Assembly: GCF_033568475.1 (NCBI RefSeq)
Contig: NC_133120.1
Span: forward strand, 61,739,499-61,803,498
Direction: 5' to 3'
Source: Henckelia pumila
Lineage: Eukaryota; Streptophyta; Magnoliopsida; Lamiales; Gesneriaceae
Length of the DNA stretch: 64,000 bases
Shown here: one piece after another, positions 36,416 to 48,113 of the stretch
How positions within the stretch are numbered: position 1 is the stretch's first letter
How the letters are laid out: each line of letters opens with the position of its first letter
The notes under the pieces: model-generated
What the model was told of the DNA's origin: nothing
The model's input: only the letters and a program-made list of their open reading frames with translations
The model's database searches: none
Made by a program: the position numbers and the translations under genes

Positions 36416-38455
36416 ATGGCTAATGATGCTACTCGCCGGATTTTGAATTTTCCGGCGATTCGGCCTTGCGAATCAGTGGCTTTCACTACTCTCTTGTCTT
36501 CTTTGATAAACTTAGGCCATAAGATATGTGGCTACAAATCAAGAACTCTCTTCGCAAACAAGAAGAATGCTAGAAAATCGAGCCGTTTAATCGAATCCCT
36601 CCTCGTTTTTCTCGAAGAAATCCGAAACGAGGGATCGTTGGTCGGAGATTCCTTGGTTTTAAGCTTGTCTGAGCTCTATTGGGTTTTCCAAAAGGTTAAT
36701 TTCTTGCTGGAAGACTGCACCAGAGGTGATGCAAGGCTGTTGATGCTGGTGAATTCGGAAAAAGTATCGAATCATTTCCGTGTGCTGATGAGGGCTATTG
36801 CTCTGGCCATGGATGTTATGCCGTTGGAGAGCCTGGAAGGTGATGTCGAGGTTAAAGAGTTGGCGGAGTTGGTAAGAACGCAAGCCCGTAAGACAAAGGT
36901 TGAATTCGAAAGAGTTGACAGAAGATTCGTGAGAAAAGTTCTCTTGATTGTGAATATGTTTGAAAGTGGAATAGCTCCTGAATCCAGGGATTTGAGAAGG
37001 ATTCTTGAGCATTTAGGAATCAGGAGCTGGAACGAGTGCAATAAAGAGGTTAAGTTCTTGGAAAGTGAGATAGCCAAAGAGTGCTTAACTACTGAGAAAA
37101 GGGATTTGGGATTACTCAGTAGCTTAATGGCATTCTTGATCTACTGCAGATGCAGACTATTTGAGGATATTTGCAGTGTAAAGAGTGATTTCCAACAATA
37201 TGGTGGAGGGTTTAGCTCTGAAATGATTCAGGGCTTGAATTCGGACGATTTCAACTGTCCGATAACACTCGAAATCATGACTGATCCGGTGACTATATCC
37301 ACAGGGCAGACGTATGATCGGTTATCAATCTTGAAGTGGTTCAGGTCAGGGAATAGGACCTGTCCCAAGACAGGGGAGAGGCTGATGTACACAGATTTAG
37401 TTCCAAATCTCGCCCTGAAACAGCTTGTTATGCAATATTGTTCTGAAAATGGGATCCCATTTTCAGAGTCAGAGGTGCAAAATCATGGCGTCGCGACATC
37501 CTCGATGGCCGGTGCACAGGCCATGTCTCTGCTTGCCAAGTTTCTTGCTGACAGGCTTGCGGTTGGAACATTACAGGAGCAGCAGAAAGCTGCTTACGAG
37601 ATCCGTTTGCTCACCAAATCAAGCAGCTCTAACCGGAGTTGTTTCGTGGAAGTCGGTGAAACAATCCCATCTCTCTTGAATCTGCTCAGTTTGGGCAATC
37701 CGGCAGCACAGGAGAATGCCATGGCAGCATTGCTGAACCTATCCAAGTACCCGAAAACAAATCAATTAGTGGCGGAAAATGATGGATTGAGCCTAGTTGT
37801 GGATGTTCTGAATCTAGGACTAAAGCCAGAAGCTCGCCAACACGCAGCAGGCGCATTGTTCTACCTTTCTTCCGTCGAAAATAACCGGAGAACGATTGGA
37901 AACATCACGGGTTCTATTTCGGGTTTAATGAATCTTCTCAGGGATGGTTCTGATCGCGCCAAAAAGAACGCTTTACTAGCTATTTTGGTGCTTCTTATGT
38001 GCCCTGAAAATCATTCCAAATTTCTTGAATCTGGATTAGTCTCCTTGCTTAAAAATGTGCTGACCAATTCTGAAAGGGAAGAACTCACCACACATTCTCT
38101 GGCAACACTATCAGCTCTTTCGGAGAAACTCGACGGATCGATGGCTATCATACATTCAGGAACTTTGCCCTTAATCATCCAGATTTTGAACCCATCAACT
38201 TCAAAATCAGCAAACGAATACTGTGTTTCATTGCTGTTGTCTCTGTGCATCAACGCCGGAACGTATACGGTCCCTATTTTGATCAAGAATTCATCTCTAA
38301 TGGTGTCCCTTTACTCCATAGTCACCAGTGGCACAACACATTCAAGCAAGAAAGCTAGTTCTCTTTTAAGAATCTTGCACACCTTTAACGAGAAGATGAC
38401 CGACTCCTCGATGGCTTCTGGTACTCACCAGGAACGAGTCGTTACCGCGTGGTAA
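36416..38455 (+). CDS. U-box/ARM-repeat E3 ubiquitin ligase, PUB18/PUB19-like
   Basis: A single-exon 679-residue protein, close to the 680-700 residues of Arabidopsis PUB18/PUB19. The N-terminal part (about 1-260) is the plant UND domain. The U-box spans about 277-350 (FNCPITLEIMTDPVTIS, then GQTYDR, the W in LKWF, and CPKTG), which recruits an E2 enzyme. From about 375 to 660 come ARM repeats (for instance AAQENAMAALLNLSKY and ARQHAAGALFYLSS), which bind substrate. Such proteins ubiquitinate targets such as exocyst subunits and restrain ABA and drought responses. No frameshift, all key U-box residues present, intronless as in its relatives. Start: the first ATG after the leader, giving the family start. 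The ATGs in other frames overlapping it are shadows. PUB17-like membership is less likely but cannot be excluded. Confidence 0.93.
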   Translation: MANDATRRILNFPAIRPCESVAFTTLLSSLINLGHKICGYKSRTLFANKKNARKSSRLIESLLVFLEEIRNEGSLVGDSLVLSLSELYWVFQKVNFLLEDCTRGDARLLMLVNSEKVSNHFRVLMRAIALAMDVMPLESLEGDVEVKELAELVRTQARKTKVEFERVDRRFVRKVLLIVNMFESGIAPESRDLRRILEHLGIRSWNECNKEVKFLESEIAKECLTTEKRDLGLLSSLMAFLIYCRCRLFEDICSVKSDFQQYGGGFSSEMIQGLNSDDFNCPITLEIMTDPVTISTGQTYDRLSILKWFRSGNRTCPKTGERLMYTDLVPNLALKQLVMQYCSENGIPFSESEVQNHGVATSSMAGAQAMSLLAKFLADRLAVGTLQEQQKAAYEIRLLTKSSSSNRSCFVEVGETIPSLLNLLSLGNPAAQENAMAALLNLSKYPKTNQLVAENDGLSLVVDVLNLGLKPEARQHAAGALFYLSSVENNRRTIGNITGSISGLMNLLRDGSDRAKKNALLAILVLLMCPENHSKFLESGLVSLLKNVLTNSEREELTTHSLATLSALSEKLDGSMAIIHSGTLPLIIQILNPSTSKSANEYCVSLLLSLCINAGTYTVPILIKNSSLMVSLYSIVTSGTTHSSKKASSLLRILHTFNEKMTDSSMASGTHQERVVTAW

Positions 38456-38616
38456 TCCATTTTTTTTTGTAGTGTTTACCACCGTGGGAGACATTCATTG
38501 TAGTGTAGTTGTTCTGTTTGCTCAGATTTTTTTCATGAATCTGCTTCTGTATTTTGATGAGGCAGTGTGTGTTATTTTTAATTGTTGTAACATAACGATT
38601 CTTTCTGTTTTATATC

Positions 38617-38622
38617 AATAAA
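38617..38622 (+). terminator. Poly(A) signal of the PUB gene
   Basis: AATAAA lies 162 bp after the stop codon, preceded by a T/TG-rich stretch as expected for a plant 3' end. Confidence 0.6.
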
Positions 38623-38639
38623 ATACAAGAATGGAGTGT

Positions 38640-39913
38640 GATTTACACTCCCAAAATATTAGTAAAGAAAAATACTCCATCTTATCTTTGTAGTTTATTA
38701 TAGTTGTCAAGATTCTTATGCTACAATTTTAATATTTACACCAAAAACTCAAATCAGTAATTTTGGCATGGTAATTGTTAAGATTGTGCTATTTTATTTT
38801 TGTAGATTAGTTTTTTTATTTTAGATTTGCTGTGTATACTGTTTCTCATGGAATTATATATCTCCTTCATTCAATATTGTTCTCCATTAGGTTGTCTCAC
38901 AGTTCTTCAATTCGTGGTAACAACTAAATCATCTTACTTTATCCCAAACTTTAATAGGAATATAGAAAAATACCTAAGAATGTTCGGGAACACAAAAAAA
39001 TATAGAATTCAGTACAAACCTTTATTAACTTTTGAAATTAAAAGTTAAGATTTTTTCTAATTTTGGAAATAATTGTGGTTATGTCCTCTTCTTCCCATTT
39101 TCTCTTTCAGCCAGCATATCTCTCCGACATCCGGCGGCGATGCTAAAGAAACTGCACCACGGAGCTCAATCTTAAATTATAAGTGCGTAGTTTCTACTTA
39201 ATTTATTGATTTTCACGAAACACTCTTTCCATTTTTTTTCCTAATTTTTCAAATAATATATTATTAATATCATATTTTTATATAGGTTTTCAGAAGTAGT
39301 AAAAATTTATCATATGGATATTCATATGTTTTAGGATATAATATATAAAAATATATATATGAGTTTCTAACAATCCTGGGACGCGGTACCATTGGTTTCA
39401 ACTTTCAACCGGGGGTTCTCAACATATAGGATAAAGCCAAATGCTATGAAAAACTAATGATTTAAATTCGATCGAGTTCGAGCTCAAATTAAAGTATTTT
39501 CGTCTATGTTATATTATTAAAAACATAAAAGACAAATACATATATAAATATTAATATTATTAATAAAATATAAATGCTAGTGAAAGATTCGCATCTCGAA
39601 CAAAATTTGAACTTAATTCATCTGTAACAAATTTGAATTTTGCTCCAAAATTTATAATATCAAATAAAATCAAATACTTAAATGGTTTTGAAAAATTTGA
39701 CGGTTCGATCACTGTCTGCCACTTATATGAACATCTGGAGATTTTTTTAATTTATTTTTTTTAAGAATATCTGGTGAAGTTCGTGGAACATAAATGAGCT
39801 CTGTGTTAAGCCCATCAATCATTTTCCACACGATTCACGCTATATTATTTTATTTTGACGATGATTCACGTTATTGACGTAGCTAATTAGTTGGCAAAAT
39901 GTTTTATTCTGAG
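38640..39913. other. Intergenic sequence
   Basis: AT-rich, no conserved frame. A short C-rich patch at about 39110-39170 follows a pyrimidine-AG and could be a relic exon, but I cannot identify it. Confidence 0.35.
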
Positions 39914-41140
39914 CAGGGGCGGATTCAAAATTTCGGTCATAGGGGCCGCCTATAAGTAGACACAAGATTAAAAAAAAAAAGACAAATTATATAGTCAGTT
40001 ATATACAGCTAATTAAGCATCAAATGTATGTTTCGAACAAAATATTTACACATTATTGAATTTGACGTTCAATAAAAGTTTTAAAGTTTCGATCATAACA
40101 TCAATACAAAATTTTTTGGCAATTTTTTTTTAATACATATCATCAATGCATACAAAAAAAAAATCATCCTCCATTTAATTTACTCATTCTTTTTTATTTA
40201 TTTCAAATATGTTATTTTATTACTTTAAAATATATATATGTATATATATCATTTTATTTTATACTCAATCCGTCCCATATATATATACTTACTTTTTTTT
40301 CACGCATATCAACAATTTTTTTTTAGAATGTCAATTGGTAAATAACTTTTCAAGTTTAATTTAATTAATACTTATATGTTGTAAAAAATTATTGAAAGTA
40401 ATGTATATATTTAATGAAATTCTAATTAATTATATGAGCATATTAATGAAAAAAAAGCCAAATAAATATTTTTATAATTATCATACAAGTCTATATATTT
40501 TAGAAAAAATATAAAAAAGTGATTATATATGAAACAGAGTATAATGTTAGTCTTTAGATGATAAATTTTAAAGATATCAATAAATATATAAATATTTTAG
40601 ATATTTGGAATTTATTTCGATTAATATGGTATCTTTTTTTATTTGTTATTATAATGTCATTATATTTTACATAATTTCAGATAATAAATTTTAAAATTTT
40701 CAGTAAATAAACAATTTATTATTAGTTAAATAATAATAATAATTTAGATATTTTTGGTGACATTAATAGATAAGAGGAAAATATCAAATAAGAAAACAAA
40801 ATAGGATGGAAGAAAGAAGAAGGAAAACTAAAGAGATAATAAAAGGTAAAAAAATAAATACCTAAAAAGAGGAGGGGATTGAATATTGATGGGAGAAAGA
40901 AGGAAAACAAAACAGTTAATAAAAGGTAAAAAAATAAACAAATTCTAGAAAAGGAGAGGGAATTCAAACCTTAGTCCAATAGGTACGTAGATAAGCGTTT
41001 TACCGCTTAGCTACATAAGCTTTTGTTTACAATTATAGCGGCCATTGTTATATATTTAATTGCATAAAACTATTAGTTATATAGTACTAATTTTTTTTTT
41101 TAATTTTTTGGGGGGCCATCCTATAGTGGATCCGCCTCTG
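39914..41140. mobile_element. Non-autonomous hAT-type transposon
   Basis: Terminal inverted repeats CAGGGGCGGATTC and (other strand from 41140) CAGAGGCGGATCC, flanked by the identical 8-bp duplication ATTCTGAG (39906-39913 and 41141-41148). An 8-bp duplication and CAG-type TIRs indicate hAT. Length 1,227 bp, no transposase frame; frames such as 40722-40967 are AT-rich noise. Confidence 0.88.
40959..41013 (-). repeat. tRNA-like segment with pol III A and B boxes
   Basis: On the minus strand TAGCTAAGCGGT (41013-41002) matches the A-box in 11 of 12 places, and GGTTTGAATTCC (40970-40959) resembles a B-box with one extra base. Spacing suits a tRNA or tRNA-derived SINE head. No intact tRNA cloverleaf was folded. 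Confidence 0.4.
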
Positions 41141-41214
41141 ATTCTGAGGTTCATTGACTTTAAAGTTCATGTATTCTCTCACACAAAGTATATACAGTTC
41201 ACCTTTGCTTAAAA

Positions 41215-41272
41215 AATAGACTTTATGTGCTTGCCTTCAAGAATCGTGATTCCACAGCTTAAATCAATTTGC

Positions 41273-41327
<55 letters not shown>

Positions 41328-41393
41328 AGTCATTTTTTTTAAAAAAAAATTGTCATGTAAATCTTGATATAATTGAATTAATTACGTTGTATG
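41215..41393 (+). repeat. Long direct repeat flanking an LTR piece, left copy
   Basis: 179 bp beginning AATAGACTTTATGTGCTTGC and ending TTACGTTGTATG; repeated at 41653-41811 with a shorter TA run. Confidence 0.88.
41276..41322. repeat. (TA)n microsatellite
   Basis: TA run inside the left direct repeat; the right copy has a much shorter run and an added GGTGCTACA-like stretch. Confidence 0.95.
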
Positions 41394-41652
41394 GCTAAGA
41401 GCCTTTATGACTCTATTTGTAAATAATCTTTGTTTAATATAATTTACACCTTTTATTGACATTTACTTTATCTTTTATCATATTGTTATGTTGTGACGTA
41501 CTATACGATTTTTAGATAAAGACCTTGAATATACTAAAGTGTATGTAAGATGTGATAGTGGATATGAATGACTATCATGAAACACATCTTATAATCACTG
41601 TATATTCTAAACCAGTTCCTAGTCAATTGAGCCGTCCGCAATAAGAATAAGG
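41394..41652 (+). mobile_element. Partial Copia LTR (259 bp)
   Basis: Matches about 17625-17885, the early part of the Copia 3' LTR (shared phrases AAAGACCTTGAATATACTA and GAAACACATCTTATA). Neither LTR end is present. Confidence 0.82.
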
Positions 41653-41811
41653 AATAGACTTTATGTGCTTGCCTTCAAGAATCGTGATTCCACAGCTTAA
41701 ATCAATTTGCTTCATATGGTGCTACATATATATATATCTAATATAAGTCATTTTTTTTAAAAAAAATTTGTCATGTAAATCTTGATATAATTGAATTAAT
41801 TACGTTGTATG
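41653..41811 (+). repeat. Long direct repeat, right copy
   Basis: Counterpart of 41215-41393, same start and same end (GTTGTATG). Confidence 0.88.
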
Positions 41812-43053
41812 ACAAATAATTATTGATATAGTCATGTAACCACCAATTTTACGTTGTGTTCGTTCTAGTGATCAATAAAATTTTCAAATGTCCCGTGGTC
41901 AAGTTGACAACAATGATTGAGTCAGTTTTGCACAGATGAGCAAGAGTTAGGGAGCAGTAGAGATGTTTCCAACGTGACCACTACAATAAGTAGTGATTAG
42001 ATTATGAATATGGAGAGAAAAAAGTACGGTATGGAAGTGTTGAGTGAATAATAGTGTGAGTGTGTAAAACTGTAACACATACTTCATATTTAAGTATTTG
42101 TATGAGTATACGGGACCAATTACCTTGTTGAGATAAAACTCTAGTTTGGGTAAGATAACTCAAATATATATACACGGTTTGGTTACCATATTTGCGATGA
42201 TCCGTATTAGATGTTGATAGATTTAGTCTTATCTCGATTTTTCAAGATATTTCCATATTTTCATAATTTGATATATTTGGAAGTGTGGCTAACTATAAGG
42301 ACCTGGTCGGAAATTATTTAATTTCTTACCCATGAGATTCATTGGATCGGTTGGAAAGTCTTTGGGCTCTCGACCCTCGAGGTCTGGGCTCGGTTCTGAT
42401 TAGATATCCATTCAAAAATGAGTATTTTTACTTGTTAGGTTGGACTGAGATTGCTCGGGTTGGTCCCGAATTATAAGGACGTCTGGTTCTTCTTAGGCAA
42501 ATTGGTATGGGCTAGAGATTGAGTGGGGCCTAGGAAGACTAGTATTGGGCTGGGGTCGAATCAGGATTAGAAATTTAGGGACATCAAAAGTACCTCCCCT
42601 TTTAGTCTAAATAAAGTATGAAGTTTAGATCGGACCCCGAGCCATTATATTTGTGTCTGTTCTTGTTCTTTGTTATTGTGTTTTTTGTGAGCTGACCTGA
42701 ATTGATAAACGACCATGAACTCGATCTAGGTTGTCAATCCGAGAGACGCAGGTTGGCTATAGTTGATAAAGGAAAAATGGAAGGCCAATATTGCTCATCG
42801 GTTTACTTCCTAAGGTGACTGTATTGCTCCCCCATTTGATCCAAGCCATTGAATTAGTTCGATCTAACGGTGGTTGCGCACCTTCCCCCATCTATAAATA
42901 TGGGGTTCCATCAATTCATTTTCACCTTTTGTTTTCTCTCTTCGTGTCATTACTCTGCCCAATTTTCGAGAGCTTTCCTGACTCTGTCACTTGTATTGTC
43001 ATATATCACCACTTTTGAGTGTACTCTATTTATTTAGGTTTGTCTAGATGTCT
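41812..43053. other. Intergenic sequence with a promoter-like stretch
   Basis: No coding gene seen. CTATAAATATGGGG at about 42891 is a good TATA box followed by a pyrimidine-rich leader, but no open frame of known type follows before the Gypsy LTR. It may be the edge of a lost gene or element. Confidence 0.35.
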
Positions 43054-44433
43054 TGTAGTAGCCCGTACCCGAAATCAGTGATTAAGTGTTAATCAATTCA
43101 TTAATCCTACTAGTTAAGAGTAAACATGATTAAGGGAACTCTTAATGGGTTAACGGAGTCCGGAATTGGATTCAGAACACTTGAAAATGGTACGAGGGTC
43201 TTCAGGTTCGGAGGCTCCGTTGGTGAGCTCGGACTGTCCGAAGTCAGGGTTCGGACGATCCGAAGAGTGGTTCGGACGCTCCAAACGTGCTGCCGACAGT
43301 CGTCATGGATGATGTCATCATGCTGACGTAAGCAATGACGTAATATTGAGTTCGGATGATCCGAACGTGTTCGGACGATCCGAACGTGTTCGGAGTCTCC
43401 AAAGTCAGTTCGGAGGGCCCGAACTCTGTCTATAAATAGGGAGTGCCGAGCTCACATTTAAGTGCACCAATTCCTCTCTTCTCTCTCGATTCCTTAGCCT
43501 TCTAACTCAGATCTAGGGAATTCTAGGCGTCCCGTTGGGAATTCGGAAGTGGCATAGCAGTCCAGGCTTCGTAGCAGAGCTGTGACCTAGTTTTGAGGCA
43601 ATCGACAGCAAAGGGCTAACGACGAACGAAGGTATAGCTTTTGCTTTGTATAAATATTTAGGAGTATGCAATAGCTTAGTTAAGGCTTTTAGAGCACTTT
43701 AATGATAGTAGTATCATTTGGCAGTGTAGAGCAGACTATAGGCGTGGACCTAGAGTTGGTAGAGCTTGCACTGATTTGAGGAACGGAAGTACTGTTCGAG
43801 ATATCCTGACTGAGTATGCATGTATTATGTGACTGCATGGTTTATATGTCATTGATTTATGCTGCATTCATTTGCATACTGAGCTATCTCCTTCGATATG
43901 TCTGTTAGTAGGGTTTTTCCCTATCCTGTTAGTGGTTGGACTTCCATCGATTTGGGTCCGGCATATCCAATGGTATTATGGTATGGGAGCCACCTCCTGA
44001 AGCGACGGCACAGCGTGCTACATACCAGGGCCCGGTCTGTCTCTGTTATCTGATTCTTGACCTCGAGTTTATAGGGAGTTCACTTTGCATGCATGTATAC
44101 TCATACTCTCGTACTGAGCATTTTATGCTCACGTATCGTACTCTGTGTTTTTGGACACCCTATTCCATGGAGCAGGTTTGCGATTGGACGAGGCGGGTGG
44201 ATCCAAGAGGGGCTTTTTTGGCCTGCTGGAGCTTCGCCTAGGTTTTATTCTATTGTTATTAGACTGATTCAACTATTCGATCTGGTTGTATAATATTTGG
44301 GTATTTACAGATTCCTTTTCTTGGGATTGTATATTGTTTTTGGTTTCCGCAGTTTTATTCTGATATTCGTTTAATTAAGTTAATTGCATGCCTAAGTTCT
44401 GTTTAGTAAGTGATCCAGGTAAGGGTCACTACA
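43054..44433 (+). mobile_element. 5' LTR of Gypsy element 1
   Basis: Starts TGTAGTAGCCCG and ends GGGTCACTACA directly before an iMet-type PBS; 1,380 bp. A TATA box (TATAAATAG, about 43431) lies just downstream of a cluster of near-palindromes of the form TTCGGA-NN(N)-TCCGAA (43205-43424). The small frames here are LTR noise. A partial, inverted copy is at 48114-48896. Confidence 0.88.
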
Positions 44434-44453
44434 TTGATGGTATCAGAGCATGC
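44434..44453 (+). other. iMet-tRNA primer-binding site, element 1
   Basis: TGGTATCAGAGCATGC follows the LTR end, the standard plant Gypsy/Copia PBS complementary to the initiator tRNA. Confidence 0.85.
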
Positions 44454-44510
44454 AAAGTATTCTTGGGATTTAGATTCTACATAAGATAACCGTTAGGTTA
44501 ATTTTGTAGA

Positions 44511-47500
44511 TGGCAGATCGAGACGACCAGAGTTCTCATGGCAGTTTTGGTGGGCATTGGGTGATGCCGACCGAGAGCCTCGTCGGGAACGCCCCATCTT
44601 CATCGAGATGAGTATCGTTTCAGTGTACGTCGATTCTTGCAGACGGGGCCTAAGCCCTTGGTTGGGGGTGAGTCTCCGGAGGATGCGGAGAACTGGTTAG
44701 ACCGCATGGAGACGACTTTTCAGACTTTCCATTGCACCGAGGAGCAGAAGATGGAGACCCTGGATTATCTTCTGGATGGACGTGCGCACAGGTGGTGGAG
44801 GTTTACTTCTGCACCTTTTGTTGCGGCGAGAGGAGTGGCCACCTGGGCCGAGTTCCGCACAGCTTTTCAGAAGCTGTATTTTCCTCCTGCACTCCGTCAG
44901 TCGAAGGCGGGCAAGCTACTGAGTCTGCGACAGGGAGCCATGTCTATTGATGAGTATCAGCAGAAGTTCTTTGATCTGCTATCCTATTGTCCCGAGATTG
45001 CTGACAGCTCTGGAATGAAGTATAATTTGTTCCTTCAGGGCCTTAACCCTGAGATCCATGACCGTGTGGCGGTTGGCGACGACATGTCCTACAAGGTAAG
45101 CCGTTGTCACCAGGCGGAGGACAGCATTTGGCGGAACAGGTCTTTCTCTCAGTCGAGACCTGCTAGTTCTTTGGGTCCCCGTGCCCAATCTTTCAAGAAG
45201 TCTGGATCTACTTCTTCTTCCTCTGGCTCTGCTGGTGTTGTCCGTTTTGGTAAGAAGGACAAGTGTGATCATTGTGGGAAGAACCATCCATCCGACAAAT
45301 GCCGTAGAGCTTCTGGAGCTTGTTTTCGCTGTGGAGAGACTGGTCATATCCGGAGGGATTGTCCACAATCTGGGGGAGGCGGTTCTGCTTCTGGTTTCAG
45401 GATTTCGTTCTCAGGCCACTGTTCAGCAGAGGTCGCAGGGACAGCCTGCTGGGAGTTCTCATTTGAGGCCACGAGCTTCTGGCCAGGTGTTTGCCCTGAG
45501 ACATGATCAGGAAGTGGAGGAGAATGAGAAAGTCATCGTAGGTACATTTCTGCTTTATGGTATACCTGCTTTTGTACTTATTGACACTGGTGCATCTCAT
45601 TCCTTCATTTTTGCACATTTTTTTAAGAAGCATAAGTTACCATGCATTGCACTAGACGTAGTGATGTCTGTTTCTACTCTGACGGGCCAATCTGCTTTGG
45701 CTAAGAGTCTAGTGATGGGTTGCCCTTTAGAGTTTGAGGGGAACATTCTGTTAGCGAATCTCATGGTTCTTGTGATGGACGACTTTGATTGCATTCTAGG
45801 AATAGATATGTTGACTACCTATCGAGCTTCAGTGGACTGCTATAAGAGATTAGTACGCTTTCATCCGGAAGGGAGTAAGAGCTGGTTTTTCTATGGAGAG
45901 GGAGCGCGACCCCCGATGCCTTTGGTATCAGCTTTGAGAGCCTGTCGAGCTCTAGAGTCTGGCGGGAAAGGCTACCTTATCTATGCAGTTGATTTGTCCG
46001 CTGAGAGCGTTGGGATAGAGAGTATTTCGGTCGTGGATGAATTTCCAAATGTATTTCCTGATGAGATTTCGGGTTTTCCTCCTGTTAGGGAAGTCAAGTT
46101 TGGCATAGAGTTGATGCCGGGTACTTCACCTATTTCTCGAGCACCGTATCGTCTGGATCCATCAGAGATGCGTGAGTTGAAGAATCAGCTACATGATCTT
46201 TTGGACAAGGGGTACATTCGTCCTAGTGTATCTCCTTGGGGAGCTCCTGTTCTTTTTGTAAAGAAGAAGGATGGGTTGATGCGGCTGTGCATTGACTATC
46301 GGCAGCTAAATCAAGTCACTGTGAAAAACAAGTATTCATTGCCTCGTATTGATGACTTGTTTGATCAGCTACACGGCACTTCAGTTTACTCCAAGATTGA
46401 CTTGAGATCTGGGTATCATCAGTTGAGAGTCCGAGATCAGGACGTAGCCAAGACTGCATTCCGTACTCGCTATGGGCATTACGAGTTTCTAGTGATGCCA
46501 TTTGGTTTGACTAATGCGCCGGCTATATTCATGGACCTGATGAACCGTGTCTTCAGGGAGTATTTGGACAAGTTTGTCGTGGTCTTCATTGACGACATCT
46601 TGATGTATTCACGTAATACGGAAGAGCATGTTTCTTACTTGCGGTTGGTACTGCAGACTTTTCGAGATGAGCAGTTGTACGCCAAGCTGAGCAAGTGTGA
46701 GTTCTGGATGGATCGAGTGGTCTTTCTTGGCCATATCATATCCAGGGAGGGGATTTCTGTTGATCCAAGCAAGATTGAGGCGGTTCTTAATTGGTCGCGT
46801 GCGACGACGGTTGCTGAGATCCGTAGTTTTCTGGGTCTAGCAGGGTATTATCATTGCTTTATTCTGAACTTCTCTCAACTAGCTCGACCTTTGATGCAGC
46901 TTACCCTCAAGGGTGTGGATTTCGAGTGGTCCTCCGTGTGTGAGGAGAACTTCTGTGAGCTTCGACGGCGGTTGACTTCTGCGCCGGTGTTGACATTACC
47001 GTCAGGATCTGGAGGGTATGTGGTATACACTGATGCTTATCTTCAGGGGTTAGGTTGTGTCCTGACTCAGAATGTGCATGTGATCGCATATGCTTCTAGA
47101 TAGCTGAAGCTTCACGAGGACAACTACCCAGTCCACGATTTGGAGTTAGCAGCCATTGTGTTCGCTTTGAAGATCTGGCGTCATTATCTGTATGGCGAGA
47201 AATTTGAGATCTTCACCGACCATAAGAGTCTCAAGTATTTGTTCACTCAGGCGGAGTTGAACATGAGGCAGAGACGTTGGATGGAATTGCTTAAGGACTA
47301 TGATTGCGAGATTAAGTATCATCCGGGAGCTGCTAATCTCACTGCTGATGCATTGAGTCGCAAAGTGCGACTATCCGCACTTCAGACTTGTTTGATGTCT
47401 AGTGCGATCAGTGACTGTTATACTTCAGGATATACTTTCAAGCATAAGAAAGGTATGCAGAGTATCCAGATATTTGCGATATTATCTGAGCCAGCGTTGT

Positions 47501-48113
47501 ATTCACGGATTTGAGATGCTCATATGTCTGATCCGAAGACCCACCGTTTAGCCCTTCTAGCTAACGAGGGTAGCTCGTGTGGATTTCATTATCAGTCAGA
47601 TGGCTTTTTGTGTTTGTCTGGTAGGCTTGTGATTCCGCAGGATGAAGAGTTGCGAGAGGAGATTTTGTCTCAGCCGCATCGCACTAAGTTGAGTATTCAT
47701 CCTGGGAGCAACAAGATGTACAAGGATCTACGTACTCGTTTCTGGTGGAAGGGAATGAAACGCAGTGTTTATCAGTTTGTTTCGAGATGTTTGGTGTGTC
47801 AACAGGTTAAGGCAGAGCACCGAAGACCTGGAGGATTGCTTTACAGTCTGCCTATTCCTGAATGGAAATGAGAGTTTATCACAATGGACTTTTTGACCCA
47901 TTTGCCGGTATCCCCAAGGAACTGTGATGCTATCTGGGTTGTGGTGGACCGACTCACCAAGTCAGCGCATTTCATTGCCTATAGCCGGGAGTACAATGTG
48001 GATCATATGGCTCGGTTGTACATTCAGGAGATCGTTCGACTTCATGGAGTGCCTGTGAGCATTGTCAGCGATCGAGACCCCAGGTTTACTTCTAGATTCT
48101 AGGGGAGTGTTCA
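44511..48113 (+). pseudogene. Gypsy element 1 gag-pol (Tekay-like chromovirus)
   Basis: ATG at 44511 opens gag (MADRDDQSSHGSFGG) with a frameshift near 44600; gag continues GPKPLVGGESPEDAENWLDR and a CCHC knuckle ([14 protein letters not shown]). A one-base shift near 45405 separates gag from pol. Protease [13 protein letters not shown] ([28 protein letters not shown] in place of YxDD), RNase H ([10 protein letters not shown]) and integrase (HHCC zinc region HPGSNKMYKDL, core DRLTKSAHF and [11 protein letters not shown]) follow in Gypsy order. In-frame stops at 47101, 47512, 47869 and 48100. The integrase ends at 48113, where an inverted segment starts. Non-functional. Confidence 0.92.

Noticed and set aside
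38455..38475. TTTTTTTTGTAGTG resembling a CACTA end after the PUB stop
   Set aside because: No sub-terminal repeats and no partner; it is a T-rich 3' UTR.
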